Source: an uncultured Muribaculaceae bacterium
GTDB lineage: Bacteria; Bacteroidota; Bacteroidia; Bacteroidales; Muribaculaceae
Length of the DNA: 36,010 nucleotides
Assembly: GCA_944321875.1 (NCBI GenBank)
Contig: CALUMX010000031.1
Span: 1 to 36,010 of the forward strand
Direction: 5' to 3'
Made by a program: the position numbers and the translations under genes
In this document: positions 9,601-17,276 of the stretch, one piece after another
Layout: each line of letters opens with the position of its first letter
Position numbering within the stretch: the first letter of the stretch is position 1
Notes under the pieces: model-generated
Databases searched by the model: none
Told to the model about the DNA's origin: nothing
The model's input: the letters and a program-made list of their open reading frames with translations, nothing else

Positions 9601-12600
9601 TCGAGCTGGCAGCCCTCAACGGTAAAGTAGTCGTTGGTATCGCCTGCCTGGTTGCGGCTGTACATTTCAATCAGCGTGATGTCCTTGCTGATTGACACCG
9701 ATTTAGGCGCTACAAGACGGCAATTGCGCACGGCGCAGTTCTTGCTGCCGTATTTCACGCGAATCACTGCCGGATAACCGTCGTCGATAGTGCTTACGGT
9801 CACGCCCTGAAGCTCGCAATAGTCGATGCCGGCAAACGTGAACACGCCAAATTCACTATGCACCTTGTCGTCCGACGGCACATTCGGCTCTACGTAACGG
9901 TTGCTCTTGAGCTCTACGTCGCGATAGTCGCCGCTCTTCGATTTGATGACGATGCGGTTGTGTTCCGACGCGCCACTGATGTGAGGCACCGACACGACAT
10001 CCTCATATACACCCTTTTCCAACTCAATCACCACCGGACCGTCGATACCGTCGGCCATGGCTGCCACCGCTTCTGAAAGCGTAGCATAGTCGGCCTCCGC
10101 CGAGGCTCCGACCGTATAGTTTCCGCTAAAGCCTTTTTTCACGGAAGCCGTAGCCTTATCTGAGGAAGCGATTGTCTGCACCTTACCGTCGACCGTAATC
10201 GTCTTGGCTGATACGGCCACGGTGTTTCCTTCCGCCGCGTCCTCCGCCAGGTCGTAAACAAGCCAGAAGCGATAAACGCCCGGAAGCGTCACTTTATAGT
10301 CATCGGTAAACTCATACGGATGCGTCTCCGCCGGTTTGCCATAAGGGAAATTCTCATAGAATACGCTGACTGTATCCGTAGCGAAGACGGACGCACGCGC
10401 AATGTCGGCAAGCCGTGTCGTACCCTCACCGTCGAAGTTCAGGCCGCCAATCAGCATCTCGCCCTTGTCGCCCTTCACTTCCACGTCGACGCGGAGCATC
10501 GGCTCATGACCGCCTTTCATCACTGAGGCAGCATTGACACACTCCGTCTTCACCTCACCGAGCGAGAGCGGCTGAATCTCGTATTCCGCCACCTCAATCT
10601 CCCAGCCGTCAAGACCGCTTGACGAACCATAGGAAGTAGTCGTAAAGTTCAGCGTAAGACTGCCGTCGGATGCAAACGAAATGATATGCTCCAAATCATC
10701 GGAAGAGCTGAGCAGTACGTCTTCCTTGTCCTCTTTCTTGTTGGAGTAATAGACGCGCATTTTGTCGCTGCCGCCGATATTCCACTGGTTGAACGTAAGG
10801 CGGATAGCCTTGCCCGGATGCTGCGGAACGAACGTAACCGTACCGTCAAAACTGCGGGTGATGCCGCCTTCCGGACCACCTTCGTCATAGAACATCAACG
10901 GTTGCGAACCAATGGTCACCGTACCGTTATCACCCGATTTCATGGAATAAATGTTGCGGACCACGCGCTCGCCCTCCGGGTCACCGTTGGCAATCGCCTG
11001 CTCCTTGCCGTCGAGCGTGACAGCTTTCAGCGCACAGTCAATCACCGTACCCGACATCACGTCCTCCACCAGGTCGAACGTCACACGGAAATGGTTGCCA
11101 CCCTCCAGCAACGGAAGCTCACGGTCGAGCGTAAGCGTCAACACGGCAGCCCCGCTTTCAGGCACAGCCGTAGCGACCGGCTCTCCTGCCTCCGCCTGCG
11201 CATCAGCACCCAGCGAGTACAGATTGACTTTCGCCACACTTGCCTGACAACCCTTCAGATCGAGCGTCACTTTCTGCAACGCCGGCGCATTGAGGTCGCC
11301 TTCCGTATTCAGGCAGAAACTGATGATGTCGGCATCGACCGCAACCGGAGTGGACGGCAATACCTGTGTGCTTGACTGAAGCACCTCTGCCGACGTAAAA
11401 GTCATCGGCACGGACTGATACTCACGCACCTCAGCCTCCCAGCCCTCAGCGGTATAGGATGCCGATGTCGTATTGGCGTTGAACACCACCGTCAGACAAC
11501 CGTCGGGAGCAGCCGAACGCAGGACGCGGCCCGGACCTTTGTCCTTGTCGTCAACCGAGGAGAGTGCCCACAGGCGTTCGCCTTCGGTATTGCTGCCGCT
11601 ATACACCTCAAACTTCGCTTTCGGCGCATAGGATGAATTCGAATAGTAGAGATGGAATTTCTTGAAGTCAAGCTCAATAATCTTTCCGTCAGTACCCGGA
11701 CGGAAAGTTACAATCTGGTCGCCCTCCTTCGGCTCATAGCCGTCATAATAAGGCAGACTGTTTTTCGTGCTGGCATAAAGCCATGTGCCGTAAACCGTTT
11801 TTTCAAACGTGCCTACATCCGACAAAAATTCATTCTTAACCGCACGGTTGCCCTCCAGCGTACCACCGTTCACGGCAACCGTCTCGCCTGAAAGCGTCAC
11901 CTCCAGACAGCCGCCGTCAATCACCTCACCGGTAACGGCTTCCGGCTTCACGTCGTAAGCCAACCAGAAATAGTTGTCACCTTCCACCAGTTCCTGACGG
12001 AGACCGCTGAAAGAAAGTTCCGACGTCTTGCCCGGCACGATTTCCCCGACTTTCACAGCCGTTGAGAATTCTTTTTTCTTGCCGGTATAATAGAGTGCAG
12101 CTCTTGACAGGCGGGCAACGTCAGTCGTCCCCTCGGCCGTAAACTTCGCGGCTTCCAGCGTCAGCGCCTGAGTATGCTCGGTCTGAATGTTGAGCATGAC
12201 AATCGGCTGGTCGGTATCGCCGGCCACCACGGTTCCTTCCGTCACCTGCTCGGCCACCGTGCCCCGCACCACCATCGGCTGCGGCTCATACTCGCTCACG
12301 ACGGCCTCAAAACCGTCCTTCAGGTAATAGTCTCCGGTAACGGATTTCAGATAGACCGTCAGCGCGCCATCGGCTGCCATTGACTTCACGACCACCGCCA
12401 TGCCGTCGTGCAGCTCGGTGTTGAGCGCATCCGCCTCCTTGTTCTGTCCGTCATAGATGCGCAGCACGTCGTTATTGGTCGTCACCGAACCAAACTTATC
12501 CTCGTAGATGTTGACCTTACGGAAATCAATCTGCACCTTCCGTCCCGGAGTCGTAGGCTGGAAAGTGACCGTACCCTCAAACTTGAAGGAAATGCGTCCG

Positions 12601-13679
12601 TCCTTACCGCCGTCGTCATAGAATGTCAGCGGCTGTTCGCCTACCTTGTAGACAGCCGATTCCGACATCAGCACCACATAAGGGAGTGTCACCGTCGCAG
12701 CCGTTCCCTTCTGGAAGGAGGGAATGCCCGAAGGATGGACGGTCGTAGCCACTTTCTCCACCTCCAGACTGACCTGTGAGCCGAACGGGGCACTTTCAGG
12801 AATATCGACGGCAAGCGTAAACCAGTTGCGACCTGACACCAATTCGCTGTCGGTTGCCAGCGTAAAGCCACCAGCAGCCTCCGCCACCGTCGCTTCCAAC
12901 GGCTGCAGCTCACTGCAGTCGGAGTGCTGTCCGGCATAGAGTTTCACCGTCTTTCCGTCAATCATCTGGTTGACCGGCAACTTAAAGTCGACCGTCTTCA
13001 AATGGTCGGCATTGGTAACACCTTCGGCATCGATATAGAACGACGCCAAAGCCACAGCCTTGCGCGTTTCCGGGGCAGCCGTTACCTGCTCATAGACAGA
13101 ACCGCCACCCGTCACCGTCATGTCCTCCAGCTTGACCGTCTCCACTCGGGCCACCCAACCCTTACAGTCGTTGGCGTTGCAGAAGAGGAAACCGACCGAC
13201 AGAGAGCCGTCCGATGCCGTAGAATAAAGTACCTGATTGCTGAATGTGCCGACAAACTTGCGGATGACATCCCCCTCCGGCAAAGAGGAAGAGGAGTTGA
13301 CACCCATCGTCGACGATGGATAGCTGAACGTGTTGTCGGGGTCGACAGTTCCGTTGTAGACCGTCAGACACGCCGGATAGGATGTCCAGGAGGAAGCATA
13401 CTCCTGCACATCGAGCGATTCAAACGTAATCTGAACCGATTCGCCGGGTGTTCCCGGCTTAAAAACAATTGTTGACAGGGAATTGTAGGAATTGTTGCCT
13501 TTAATTCCTGCCCCATCCCAGGGGTCGACAAACGTGACAGCCTCCGTGACTGTCACTTCCTGCTTGCCAAACTGCGACATCTTTATTCGCTCGCCGACGT
13601 CACGGCTGAATGCCGTAAACGGCAAAAGGAATAACCATCCCAGAATGACCGGAAAAAGTCCATTTCTTTTCATAAACAT
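6642..13679 (-). CDS. Giant multidomain T9SS surface protein (CUB-like/BNR-associated repeats, beta-helix, PKD, DUF4465)
   Basis: The 2345-residue product has a signal peptide (about 1-25, ending TAFS). Two module types then alternate. CUB-like domains lie near 40-185, 345-465, 625-755 and 920-1035, with the recurring pattern QPLxFYDxGG...GTVTFxPxxPGxxxxxxF. Each is followed by a beta-sandwich resembling the BNR-repeat sialidase N-terminal domain (near 190-335, 470-615, 760-910, 1037-1180; signature LVEGDNYFWLAYDV). A right-handed beta-helix covers about 1185-1620, then Fn3 (about 1630-1730), a jelly-roll-like segment, a PKD domain (about 1872-1954), a DUF4465-like domain (about 1955-2174), an Ig-like segment, and a T9SS sorting domain (2268-2345, YPVPAVDHLNVS to FSVQ). 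It should be exported and held on the cell surface. No catalytic sialidase repeats are seen. The architecture suggests glycan or protein binding, but the ligand is unknown. The leader carries a cobalamin riboswitch, so expression probably rises when B12 is scarce. Confidence 0.88.
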   Translation of the reverse strand: MFMKRNGLFPVILGWLFLLPFTAFSRDVGERIKMSQFGKQEVTVTEAVTFVDPWDGAGIKGNNSYNSLSTIVFKPGTPGESVQITFESLDVQEYASSWTSYPACLTVYNGTVDPDNTFSYPSSTMGVNSSSSLPEGDVIRKFVGTFSNQVLYSTASDGSLSVGFLFCNANDCKGWVARVETVKLEDMTVTGGGSVYEQVTAAPETRKAVALASFYIDAEGVTNADHLKTVDFKLPVNQMIDGKTVKLYAGQHSDCSELQPLEATVAEAAGGFTLATDSELVSGRNWFTLAVDIPESAPFGSQVSLEVEKVATTVHPSGIPSFQKGTAATVTLPYVVLMSESAVYKVGEQPLTFYDDGGKDGRISFKFEGTVTFQPTTPGRKVQIDFRKVNIYEDKFGSVTTNNDVLRIYDGQNKEADALNTELHDGMAVVVKSMAADGALTVYLKSVTGDYYLKDGFEAVVSEYEPQPMVVRGTVAEQVTEGTVVAGDTDQPIVMLNIQTEHTQALTLEAAKFTAEGTTDVARLSRAALYYTGKKKEFSTAVKVGEIVPGKTSELSFSGLRQELVEGDNYFWLAYDVKPEAVTGEVIDGGCLEVTLSGETVAVNGGTLEGNRAVKNEFLSDVGTFEKTVYGTWLYASTKNSLPYYDGYEPKEGDQIVTFRPGTDGKIIELDFKKFHLYYSNSSYAPKAKFEVYSGSNTEGERLWALSSVDDKDKGPGRVLRSAAPDGCLTVVFNANTTSASYTAEGWEAEVREYQSVPMTFTSAEVLQSSTQVLPSTPVAVDADIISFCLNTEGDLNAPALQKVTLDLKGCQASVAKVNLYSLGADAQAEAGEPVATAVPESGAAVLTLTLDRELPLLEGGNHFRVTFDLVEDVMSGTVIDCALKAVTLDGKEQAIANGDPEGERVVRNIYSMKSGDNGTVTIGSQPLMFYDEGGPEGGITRSFDGTVTFVPQHPGKAIRLTFNQWNIGGSDKMRVYYSNKKEDKEDVLLSSSDDLEHIISFASDGSLTLNFTTTSYGSSSGLDGWEIEVAEYEIQPLSLGEVKTECVNAASVMKGGHEPMLRVDVEVKGDKGEMLIGGLNFDGEGTTRLADIARASVFATDTVSVFYENFPYGKPAETHPYEFTDDYKVTLPGVYRFWLVYDLAEDAAEGNTVAVSAKTITVDGKVQTIASSDKATASVKKGFSGNYTVGASAEADYATLSEAVAAMADGIDGPVVIELEKGVYEDVVSVPHISGASEHNRIVIKSKSGDYRDVELKSNRYVEPNVPSDDKVHSEFGVFTFAGIDYCELQGVTVSTIDDGYPAVIRVKYGSKNCAVRNCRLVAPKSVSISKDITLIEMYSRNQAGDTNDYFTVEGCQLEGGYKGITVGANWVNTPAYETNAVIRNNTFVNQTSKSVYLQGEQYYTLTGNVVVNDETSLSFTAFDLRRGFGSCVVSDNAFRLSTQKDATAIYVEYIQADAAAPGLISNNEIILNTANASSYGIKIGSRDLTTNLNVVYNSVLLKGEGSMSAALNINSDMQACSVRNNIFQNEAGGFVARVQKADYVKDTQFSNNALFTTGTTFGYFGSNVGSFEQWCEQAAEKNSVNEQTAFLSEEFLEPAKEGSLKTAMPLAYVTTDLNGVPRHASAPTMGAYEYADNVPAPAMLEGYPAVAAVAFDRAEALMAADKSGKAFVLVRESSAEAPTADDVISSGEAVSLRSGKEASLTVSGLQPQTAYRFYFVLQNLRGVNSEVVAGEPFTTSYLPSEVSTFENVTEGDGYFDDGTSRFTGFTVEAVDDVVTVGRKAARVGSDALITLLNSDQGIPLTGFFLKSDAELKMTVYDGQGQTKDYTLPSTAGKWVFSNLKDKGNIARIGMKAAGNVYIDDFCGEPLELLVYVPDTKAAEGDEVTLTASPSTGVAPYSFVWTDALGRELSKEPTYKFKAVHTLPVTVTVTDAWGHTDNDEVVVTVEGKGYTATFDDFLLEPESHWNGDGKGTEEGTFATLYSGSYAFSNNSSAYAWSGFACSSETSTEFKTIEHQFRSAAGGGYNSANYGVGYVYDNIPHSISVTNATDGDTIRGFYVTNSAWVKNAVINGDGMSTKPGGFEEGDYLKLIVDGRRSDDSEVSVTCYLADYTSGNAADHYVLDTWEWVDLRALGRVKSVAFRMESSKKNSMGMTTPAYFCLDDFNGNRVIKKETERVIGFHESVIDLEPLFLWDDAKATVKYAVTDGVDRELADVSLSGSKLTIVPAADKTEFSLIISAEQKGRRSFIELPVRVEEGGAGVDGYGNAQVTLYPVPAVDHLNVSTDMSDYSVEIISASGLRVYGSEHNDGKLRISVDNFAKGVYVIKITDKHNTVVRRFSVQ

Positions 13680-13734
13680 TTTTTAATTAAACAATCTATT
13701 TGAAAAATCTCAGTTTCAAAAAGTTGAATAATAG

Positions 13735-13850
13735 CTTATGCTTATGAGCAGACGGATGCGTTTTGTGTGTTCCCCTTGAAGAAATGGAATAGAAATAATC
13801 AGGCCTCGCCATGGAGAGATTATCCTTGCTTCAATCCACGAAAGCATAAG
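13735..13850 (-). promoter_or_regulatory. Candidate expression platform: 9-bp long-range pairing downstream of the B12 box
   Basis: On the minus strand CTTATGCTT (13850-13842), just after the B12 box, is perfectly complementary to AAGCATAAG (13743-13735), which lies about 55 nt before the ATG. No U tract follows, so it does not look like an intrinsic terminator. A switch acting on translation or a Rho-linked mechanism would fit. The function is inferred from position only. Confidence 0.35.
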
Positions 13851-13860
13851 ATATTAAAGT

Positions 13861-14064
13861 CAATGGCAGGTCTTCTGACTTATCTCTCCAAATAAAGCGC
13901 CTTCCCAACTTCCGGCACGACTTGCGGCCGGAGATAATGTCAGTGGCTACAGACGTATTGTCTGAATGCTTTATCTTCCTCAAGAATCACAGCAGCGGGA
14001 CTGTTCAGAATTCGCATCTGATTCCCTTTTAATCGCGTTGGCGGGCAACTGCGAACCATTATCG
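13861..14064 (-). promoter_or_regulatory. Cobalamin (B12) riboswitch in the leader of the giant surface-protein gene
   Basis: Read on the minus strand, the segment contains the diagnostic pieces in order. TTAAAAGGGAA opens the core. A hairpin (GAATCAGATG, then CTGAACAG) leads to TCCCGCTGCTGTGA. The conserved GCCACTG is at 13947-13941, and the B12 box AAGTCAGAAGACCTGCC is at 13881-13865. These match the cobalamin riboswitch consensus almost base for base. It lies about 180 nt upstream of the ATG at 13679 with no other sizeable gene between, so it should control the 2345-residue surface protein. By analogy with other B12 riboswitches, ligand binding is expected to lower expression. I have not drawn the P1 pairing with certainty, so the ends are approximate. 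Confidence 0.92.
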
Positions 14065-14068
14065 GCCT

Positions 14069-14100
14069 CAAAGTTATCTCTTTATTTACAATCCGGCACA
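14069..14100 (-). promoter_or_regulatory. Promoter of the riboswitch-giant gene transcript
   Basis: On the minus strand a perfect -7 box TAACTTTG (14076-14069) is preceded by TGTG 20 bases upstream, close to the Bacteroidota -33 TTTG. The start would fall near 14062, just ahead of the riboswitch core, which supports this as its promoter. Confidence 0.6.
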
Positions 14101-14241
14101 TCTTTTTTGTTAATAAAATTAAAACGCATAATCCCCTTAACAGCCTATACATTAAGGTAAAAAATTCGCTTCTCACGCATATTCATGCGCAAATCTCCAC
14201 CGGGCAGTGAACTTTTCGCCTGCCTGATGTTTTAATAAGAC

Positions 14242-15036
14242 ATGATAGCTAACCACGATATACTGACTGCATTCGCAATGACCCTGTTTGCCGGACTGTC
14301 GACCGGCATCGGAAGCATGATTGCGTTTTTTGCCAAGCGCACCAACACGCGCTTTCTCTCCGCCTCGCTCGGACTGTCGGCCGGAGTGATGATTTACGTT
14401 TCCTTCATGGAACTGATGCCGGAAGCCGTTGCCCTGCTGGGCGAGTCTCGGCCGGAAAGAACGGCGACTCTCTACATGCTGCTCGCCTTCTTTGCCGGCA
14501 TCGCAGCCATCGCCCTCATCGACCATTTTGTCCCGGAGGACGAGAACCCGCATGAAATCCATTCCGACGACGAGTACCGCCAACGCCGCAAGCTGCAACG
14601 CACGGGCATCATGATGGCGCTGGCCATCGGTATCCACAACTTTCCGGAGGGTCTGGCCACGTTTGCCTCGGCGCTGACCGACATGAGCATCGCCATCCCT
14701 ATCATGTTTGCCGTGGCCATCCACAACATCCCGGAAGGCATCGCCGTCTCCGTCCCCATCTATCACGCTACGGGAAGCCGTAAGAAAGCGTTCTGGTACT
14801 CTTTCCTATCCGGAATGGCAGAACCGGTCGGAGCCTTGGTCGGCATGCTGTTCCTCCTTCCGTTCTGGACACCCGACATCAACGCCCTGCTCCTTGCCTT
14901 CGTATCAGGCATCATGGTCTACATCTCGTTTGACGAACTGTTGCCGGGCACGGAGAAATTCGGTCACCACCATTACGGCGTAGGCGGAGTTGTAGCCGGA
15001 ATGGCCGTCATGGCCGGCAGCCTGCTGCTTCTGTGA
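14242..15036 (+). CDS. zupT: ZIP-family divalent metal transporter (ZupT-like)
   Basis: The 264-residue inner-membrane protein has the size of ZupT and about eight hydrophobic segments. The two metal-site signatures of the ZIP family are present, HNFPEG at 132-137 and HNIPEG at 161-166, in adjacent transmembrane helices. A hydrophilic acidic and histidine-containing loop (about 97-117, PEDENPHEIHSDDEY) sits between helices 3 and 4 as in the family. It should import zinc and probably iron or other divalent metals into the cytoplasm. It is divergent from the B12-riboswitch transcript and stands alone. It ends at a strong hairpin shared with the convergent Hsp20 gene. No Zur-like operator is obvious. 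Confidence 0.93.
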   Translation: MIANHDILTAFAMTLFAGLSTGIGSMIAFFAKRTNTRFLSASLGLSAGVMIYVSFMELMPEAVALLGESRPERTATLYMLLAFFAGIAAIALIDHFVPEDENPHEIHSDDEYRQRRKLQRTGIMMALAIGIHNFPEGLATFASALTDMSIAIPIMFAVAIHNIPEGIAVSVPIYHATGSRKKAFWYSFLSGMAEPVGALVGMLFLLPFWTPDINALLLAFVSGIMVYISFDELLPGTEKFGHHHYGVGGVVAGMAVMAGSLLLL

Positions 15037-15055
15037 CGTATTCCCCCGCGGACAC

Positions 15056-15100
15056 AAAAAAACAAGGCGCACGCCCCTGATTCGGGGGACGTGCGCCTTG
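15056..15100 (-). terminator. Terminator between zupT and hsp20 (convergent)
   Basis: An 11-bp perfect outer stem (CAAGGCGCACG with CGTGCGCCTTG) extends inward through a C4/G4 run. On the minus strand it is followed by seven U (A-run 15056-15062), so it serves Hsp20 best. It may also stop zupT transcripts. Confidence 0.85.
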
Positions 15101-15133
15101 CACTTTGCTTGGATATCAAGCACCAACCATTAT

Positions 15134-15571
15134 TTACTTAATCTCAATCATGCGGCATTCCTGTTCCTTTTCCTCAGCGGTTTTCTTCGGAAGGTCGATG
15201 GTCAAAACTCCGTCATTCACACTGGCAGAGATACGTTCCTTCTCCACATCATCCGGCAGAATCATTGATTGCTGGAACTTGCTGTAAGAGAACTCGCGAC
15301 GCAGATAGCGTTTATCCTTATCATCCTTGTCGTTGGTTTCTGACTTCTTCTCCATCGAGATAACCAGCTGATTGTCTTTGGTCAGCTGCAAGCGGAAATC
15401 ATCTTTCGTCATGCCTGGAACAGCCACCTCAATCCGATATTCGGTCTTGTCCTCTGCCACGTTGATGGCCGGAGCGGTTGCATTGGCTTTCGCCATCCAG
15501 TCATTGTCGAAAAAGTCATTGAAAATGCTTGGCAACCAATTCTGTTCGTAATTTCTTCTAATCGGCATCAT
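15134..15571 (-). CDS. Small heat shock protein, Hsp20/alpha-crystallin family
   Basis: The 145-residue cytoplasmic chaperone has a short N-terminal arm typical of the Bacteroidota family (RRNYEQNWLPSIFNDFFDND). The alpha-crystallin domain follows at about 35-135, with the signatures YRIEVAVPGMTKDDF and NDGVLTIDLPKK. The C-terminus ends in MIEIK, an I-x-I-like tail used for oligomer assembly. It holds unfolding proteins for refolding by ATP-dependent chaperones. The start at 15571 is backed by AGGAG nine bases upstream, and a second ATG follows immediately. The leader contains a GGAGGC/GCCTCC hairpin at 15617-15642. Single-gene transcript. Confidence 0.95.
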   Translation of the reverse strand: MMPIRRNYEQNWLPSIFNDFFDNDWMAKANATAPAINVAEDKTEYRIEVAVPGMTKDDFRLQLTKDNQLVISMEKKSETNDKDDKDKRYLRREFSYSKFQQSMILPDDVEKERISASVNDGVLTIDLPKKTAEEKEQECRMIEIK

Positions 15572-15866
15572 AGTTATAATCTCCTATATTTAATTGTTTA
15601 TTAATCAGTTTCTTCCGGAGGCCCTTTCTTTTTTCAGCCTCCACCCTTAGAAGAGCAAATGCCATGCCTGTCTGAATGGCCGGGGTCAAATTAACCTTCG
15701 TTTATCCTTCCGGCCTGATTTTAAACTTTGATAAACATTTCCGCTTGACAATCAGTCAGTAACCGCCAAAATGTCCACATTTTCTGCCATTCCGTCACCC
15801 CGATACCCCCTTACGGCAAACGAGGATTTTTCAACCGTGTTTTTAGTAAATACGGCTGAATTGTCG

Positions 15867-15874
15867 TACATTTG
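15867..15874 (+). promoter_or_regulatory. -7 box upstream of the MATE exporter gene
   Basis: TACATTTG matches the Bacteroidota -7 consensus TAnnTTTG. A T-rich stretch lies about 20 bases upstream as a weak -33. A GGAGG ribosome binding site (15892-15896) follows, seven bases before the ATG at 15903, which argues for that start over upstream in-frame starts. Confidence 0.6.
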
Positions 15875-15902
15875 TAGGCTGTTTTTTTATTGGAGGAACG
15901 AG

Positions 15903-17276
15903 ATGGACAACTGCATTACAAGGAAACGTGCCCGCAGCAACGAAATCGACATGCTCAACGGGCCTCTGTTCAAGAAAATCTTACTGTTCGCCCTGCCCTT
16001 GGCCGCAAGCAGCCTCCTGCAGGAGCTTTTCAACTCAATTGACATTGCCGTAGTAGGCCACTTCGTCGGAAGCAAGGCGCTGGCGGCGGTGGGAAGCAAC
16101 GCGCCTATCATCGGACTGCTCATCAATCTCTTTGTGGGAATCTCAATGGGTGCCTGCGCTGTTATCTCCAGCCACATCGGAAGCCAGAACGCAAAGGGCA
16201 TTCACAACTCCATCAATACGGTGGCACTCGTGTCAGTCATCAGCGGATTCTTCCTGCTGTTGCTGGGACAGGTCGTTGCCGGCCCCATTCTGCACTGGGT
16301 AGGCGTACCGGCCGACGTCTTTGACGATGCCGTTACCTACCTGCGCATCTATTTCCTCGGCATGCCGTTTTTCATGGTATTCAACTTCGGAGCTGCCATC
16401 CTGCGCAGTATCGGCGATACCCGCCGGCCGCTCATCATTCTGGCCATTGCCGGAGTTGTCAATACGCTGCTCAACCTTCTTTTCGTCATTCAGTTCAACA
16501 TGGGCGTAGTGGGAGTTGCCGTAGCCACGGGCATCGCCAACATGGTCAGCGCCCTGCTCATCATCCGTCTGCTGATGAACGAGGAAGAACCCTACCGCCT
16601 CCACTGGAGGAAAATGAAAATCCACACGTCCGAGCTGAAGCGCATGCTCCGCATCGGCGTCCCGGCAGGACTTCAGGGTATGATTTTCTCCGTGTCGAAC
16701 GTCATCGTCCAATCGTCCATCAACAGCTACGGTGCCGATGCCATCGCCGGCTCGGCTGCTGCCATCAATTTCGAATACTACTGCTATTTCATCGTTCAGG
16801 GATTCAACGGAGCGGCCATCAGCTTCATTGCACAAAACTACAGCGCAGGAAAGATGGACCGCGTGCATCGCGTCTTCCGCATCTGCATGCTGTCAAGCCT
16901 CATCTTCTGCGCCGCGTTCAACCTTCTTTTTGCCTGGATGGACAACTTCTTCCTTGGATTCTTCTCTAATGTTCCCGAGGTACAGCACTATGGCAGCATC
17001 CGCATGCACATTGTCCTCGCCCTGCAATTCATTGCCAGCAGCTATGAAATCTCCGGTTCCTGCATGCGAGGCATGGGCAGCTCGCTCACTCCGGCCATCC
17101 TAACCGTATTCGGCACATGTCTGCTCCGCATCGTGTGGGTCTACATCGTGTCTCCCATCTGGCACGGTTTCGACGTGCTGATGCTCGTTTATCCGATTTC
17201 CTGGGTACTCACCGGCACGATGGTGCTCATTGCCTACCGCCGCACCGTCAGAAAAGCCGAATTGGCTTTGGGATAG
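15903..17276 (+). CDS. MATE-family multidrug/toxin efflux transporter
   Basis: From the ATG at 15903 the product is 457 residues with about twelve transmembrane helices in two homologous halves. The N-terminal segment (FKKILLFALPLAASSLLQ, then FNSIDIAVVGHFVG) and the matching GVPAGLQGMIFSVSNVIVQ at the start of the second half are characteristic of MATE proteins. These use a sodium or proton gradient to expel drugs, metabolites or dyes across the inner membrane. The frame is open 44 codons further upstream, but that part lies over the promoter and is not membrane-like. The gene is convergent with the TlpA-like gene. The two stop codons abut at 17276/17277 with no terminator between them. The substrate cannot be told. 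Confidence 0.93.
   Translation: MDNCITRKRARSNEIDMLNGPLFKKILLFALPLAASSLLQELFNSIDIAVVGHFVGSKALAAVGSNAPIIGLLINLFVGISMGACAVISSHIGSQNAKGIHNSINTVALVSVISGFFLLLLGQVVAGPILHWVGVPADVFDDAVTYLRIYFLGMPFFMVFNFGAAILRSIGDTRRPLIILAIAGVVNTLLNLLFVIQFNMGVVGVAVATGIANMVSALLIIRLLMNEEEPYRLHWRKMKIHTSELKRMLRIGVPAGLQGMIFSVSNVIVQSSINSYGADAIAGSAAAINFEYYCYFIVQGFNGAAISFIAQNYSAGKMDRVHRVFRICMLSSLIFCAAFNLLFAWMDNFFLGFFSNVPEVQHYGSIRMHIVLALQFIASSYEISGSCMRGMGSSLTPAILTVFGTCLLRIVWVYIVSPIWHGFDVLMLVYPISWVLTGTMVLIAYRRTVRKAELALG

Noticed and set aside
8805..13475. Several long plus-strand open frames opposite the giant gene (for example 8805-9494, 10686-11375, 12924-13475)
   Set aside because: They are rich in Arg and His with no signal peptide, domain or ribosome site, and lie antisense to codons of the well-supported surface protein. 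They arise from the GC-biased third positions of the real gene.
13940..14176. 78-codon minus-strand open frame
   Set aside because: It overlaps the promoter and the 5' half of the cobalamin riboswitch, whose conserved RNA motifs explain the sequence.
15771..15902. Upstream in-frame extension of the MATE gene
   Set aside because: It covers the -7 box and encodes non-conserved sequence; GGAGG before the ATG at 15903 fixes the start.
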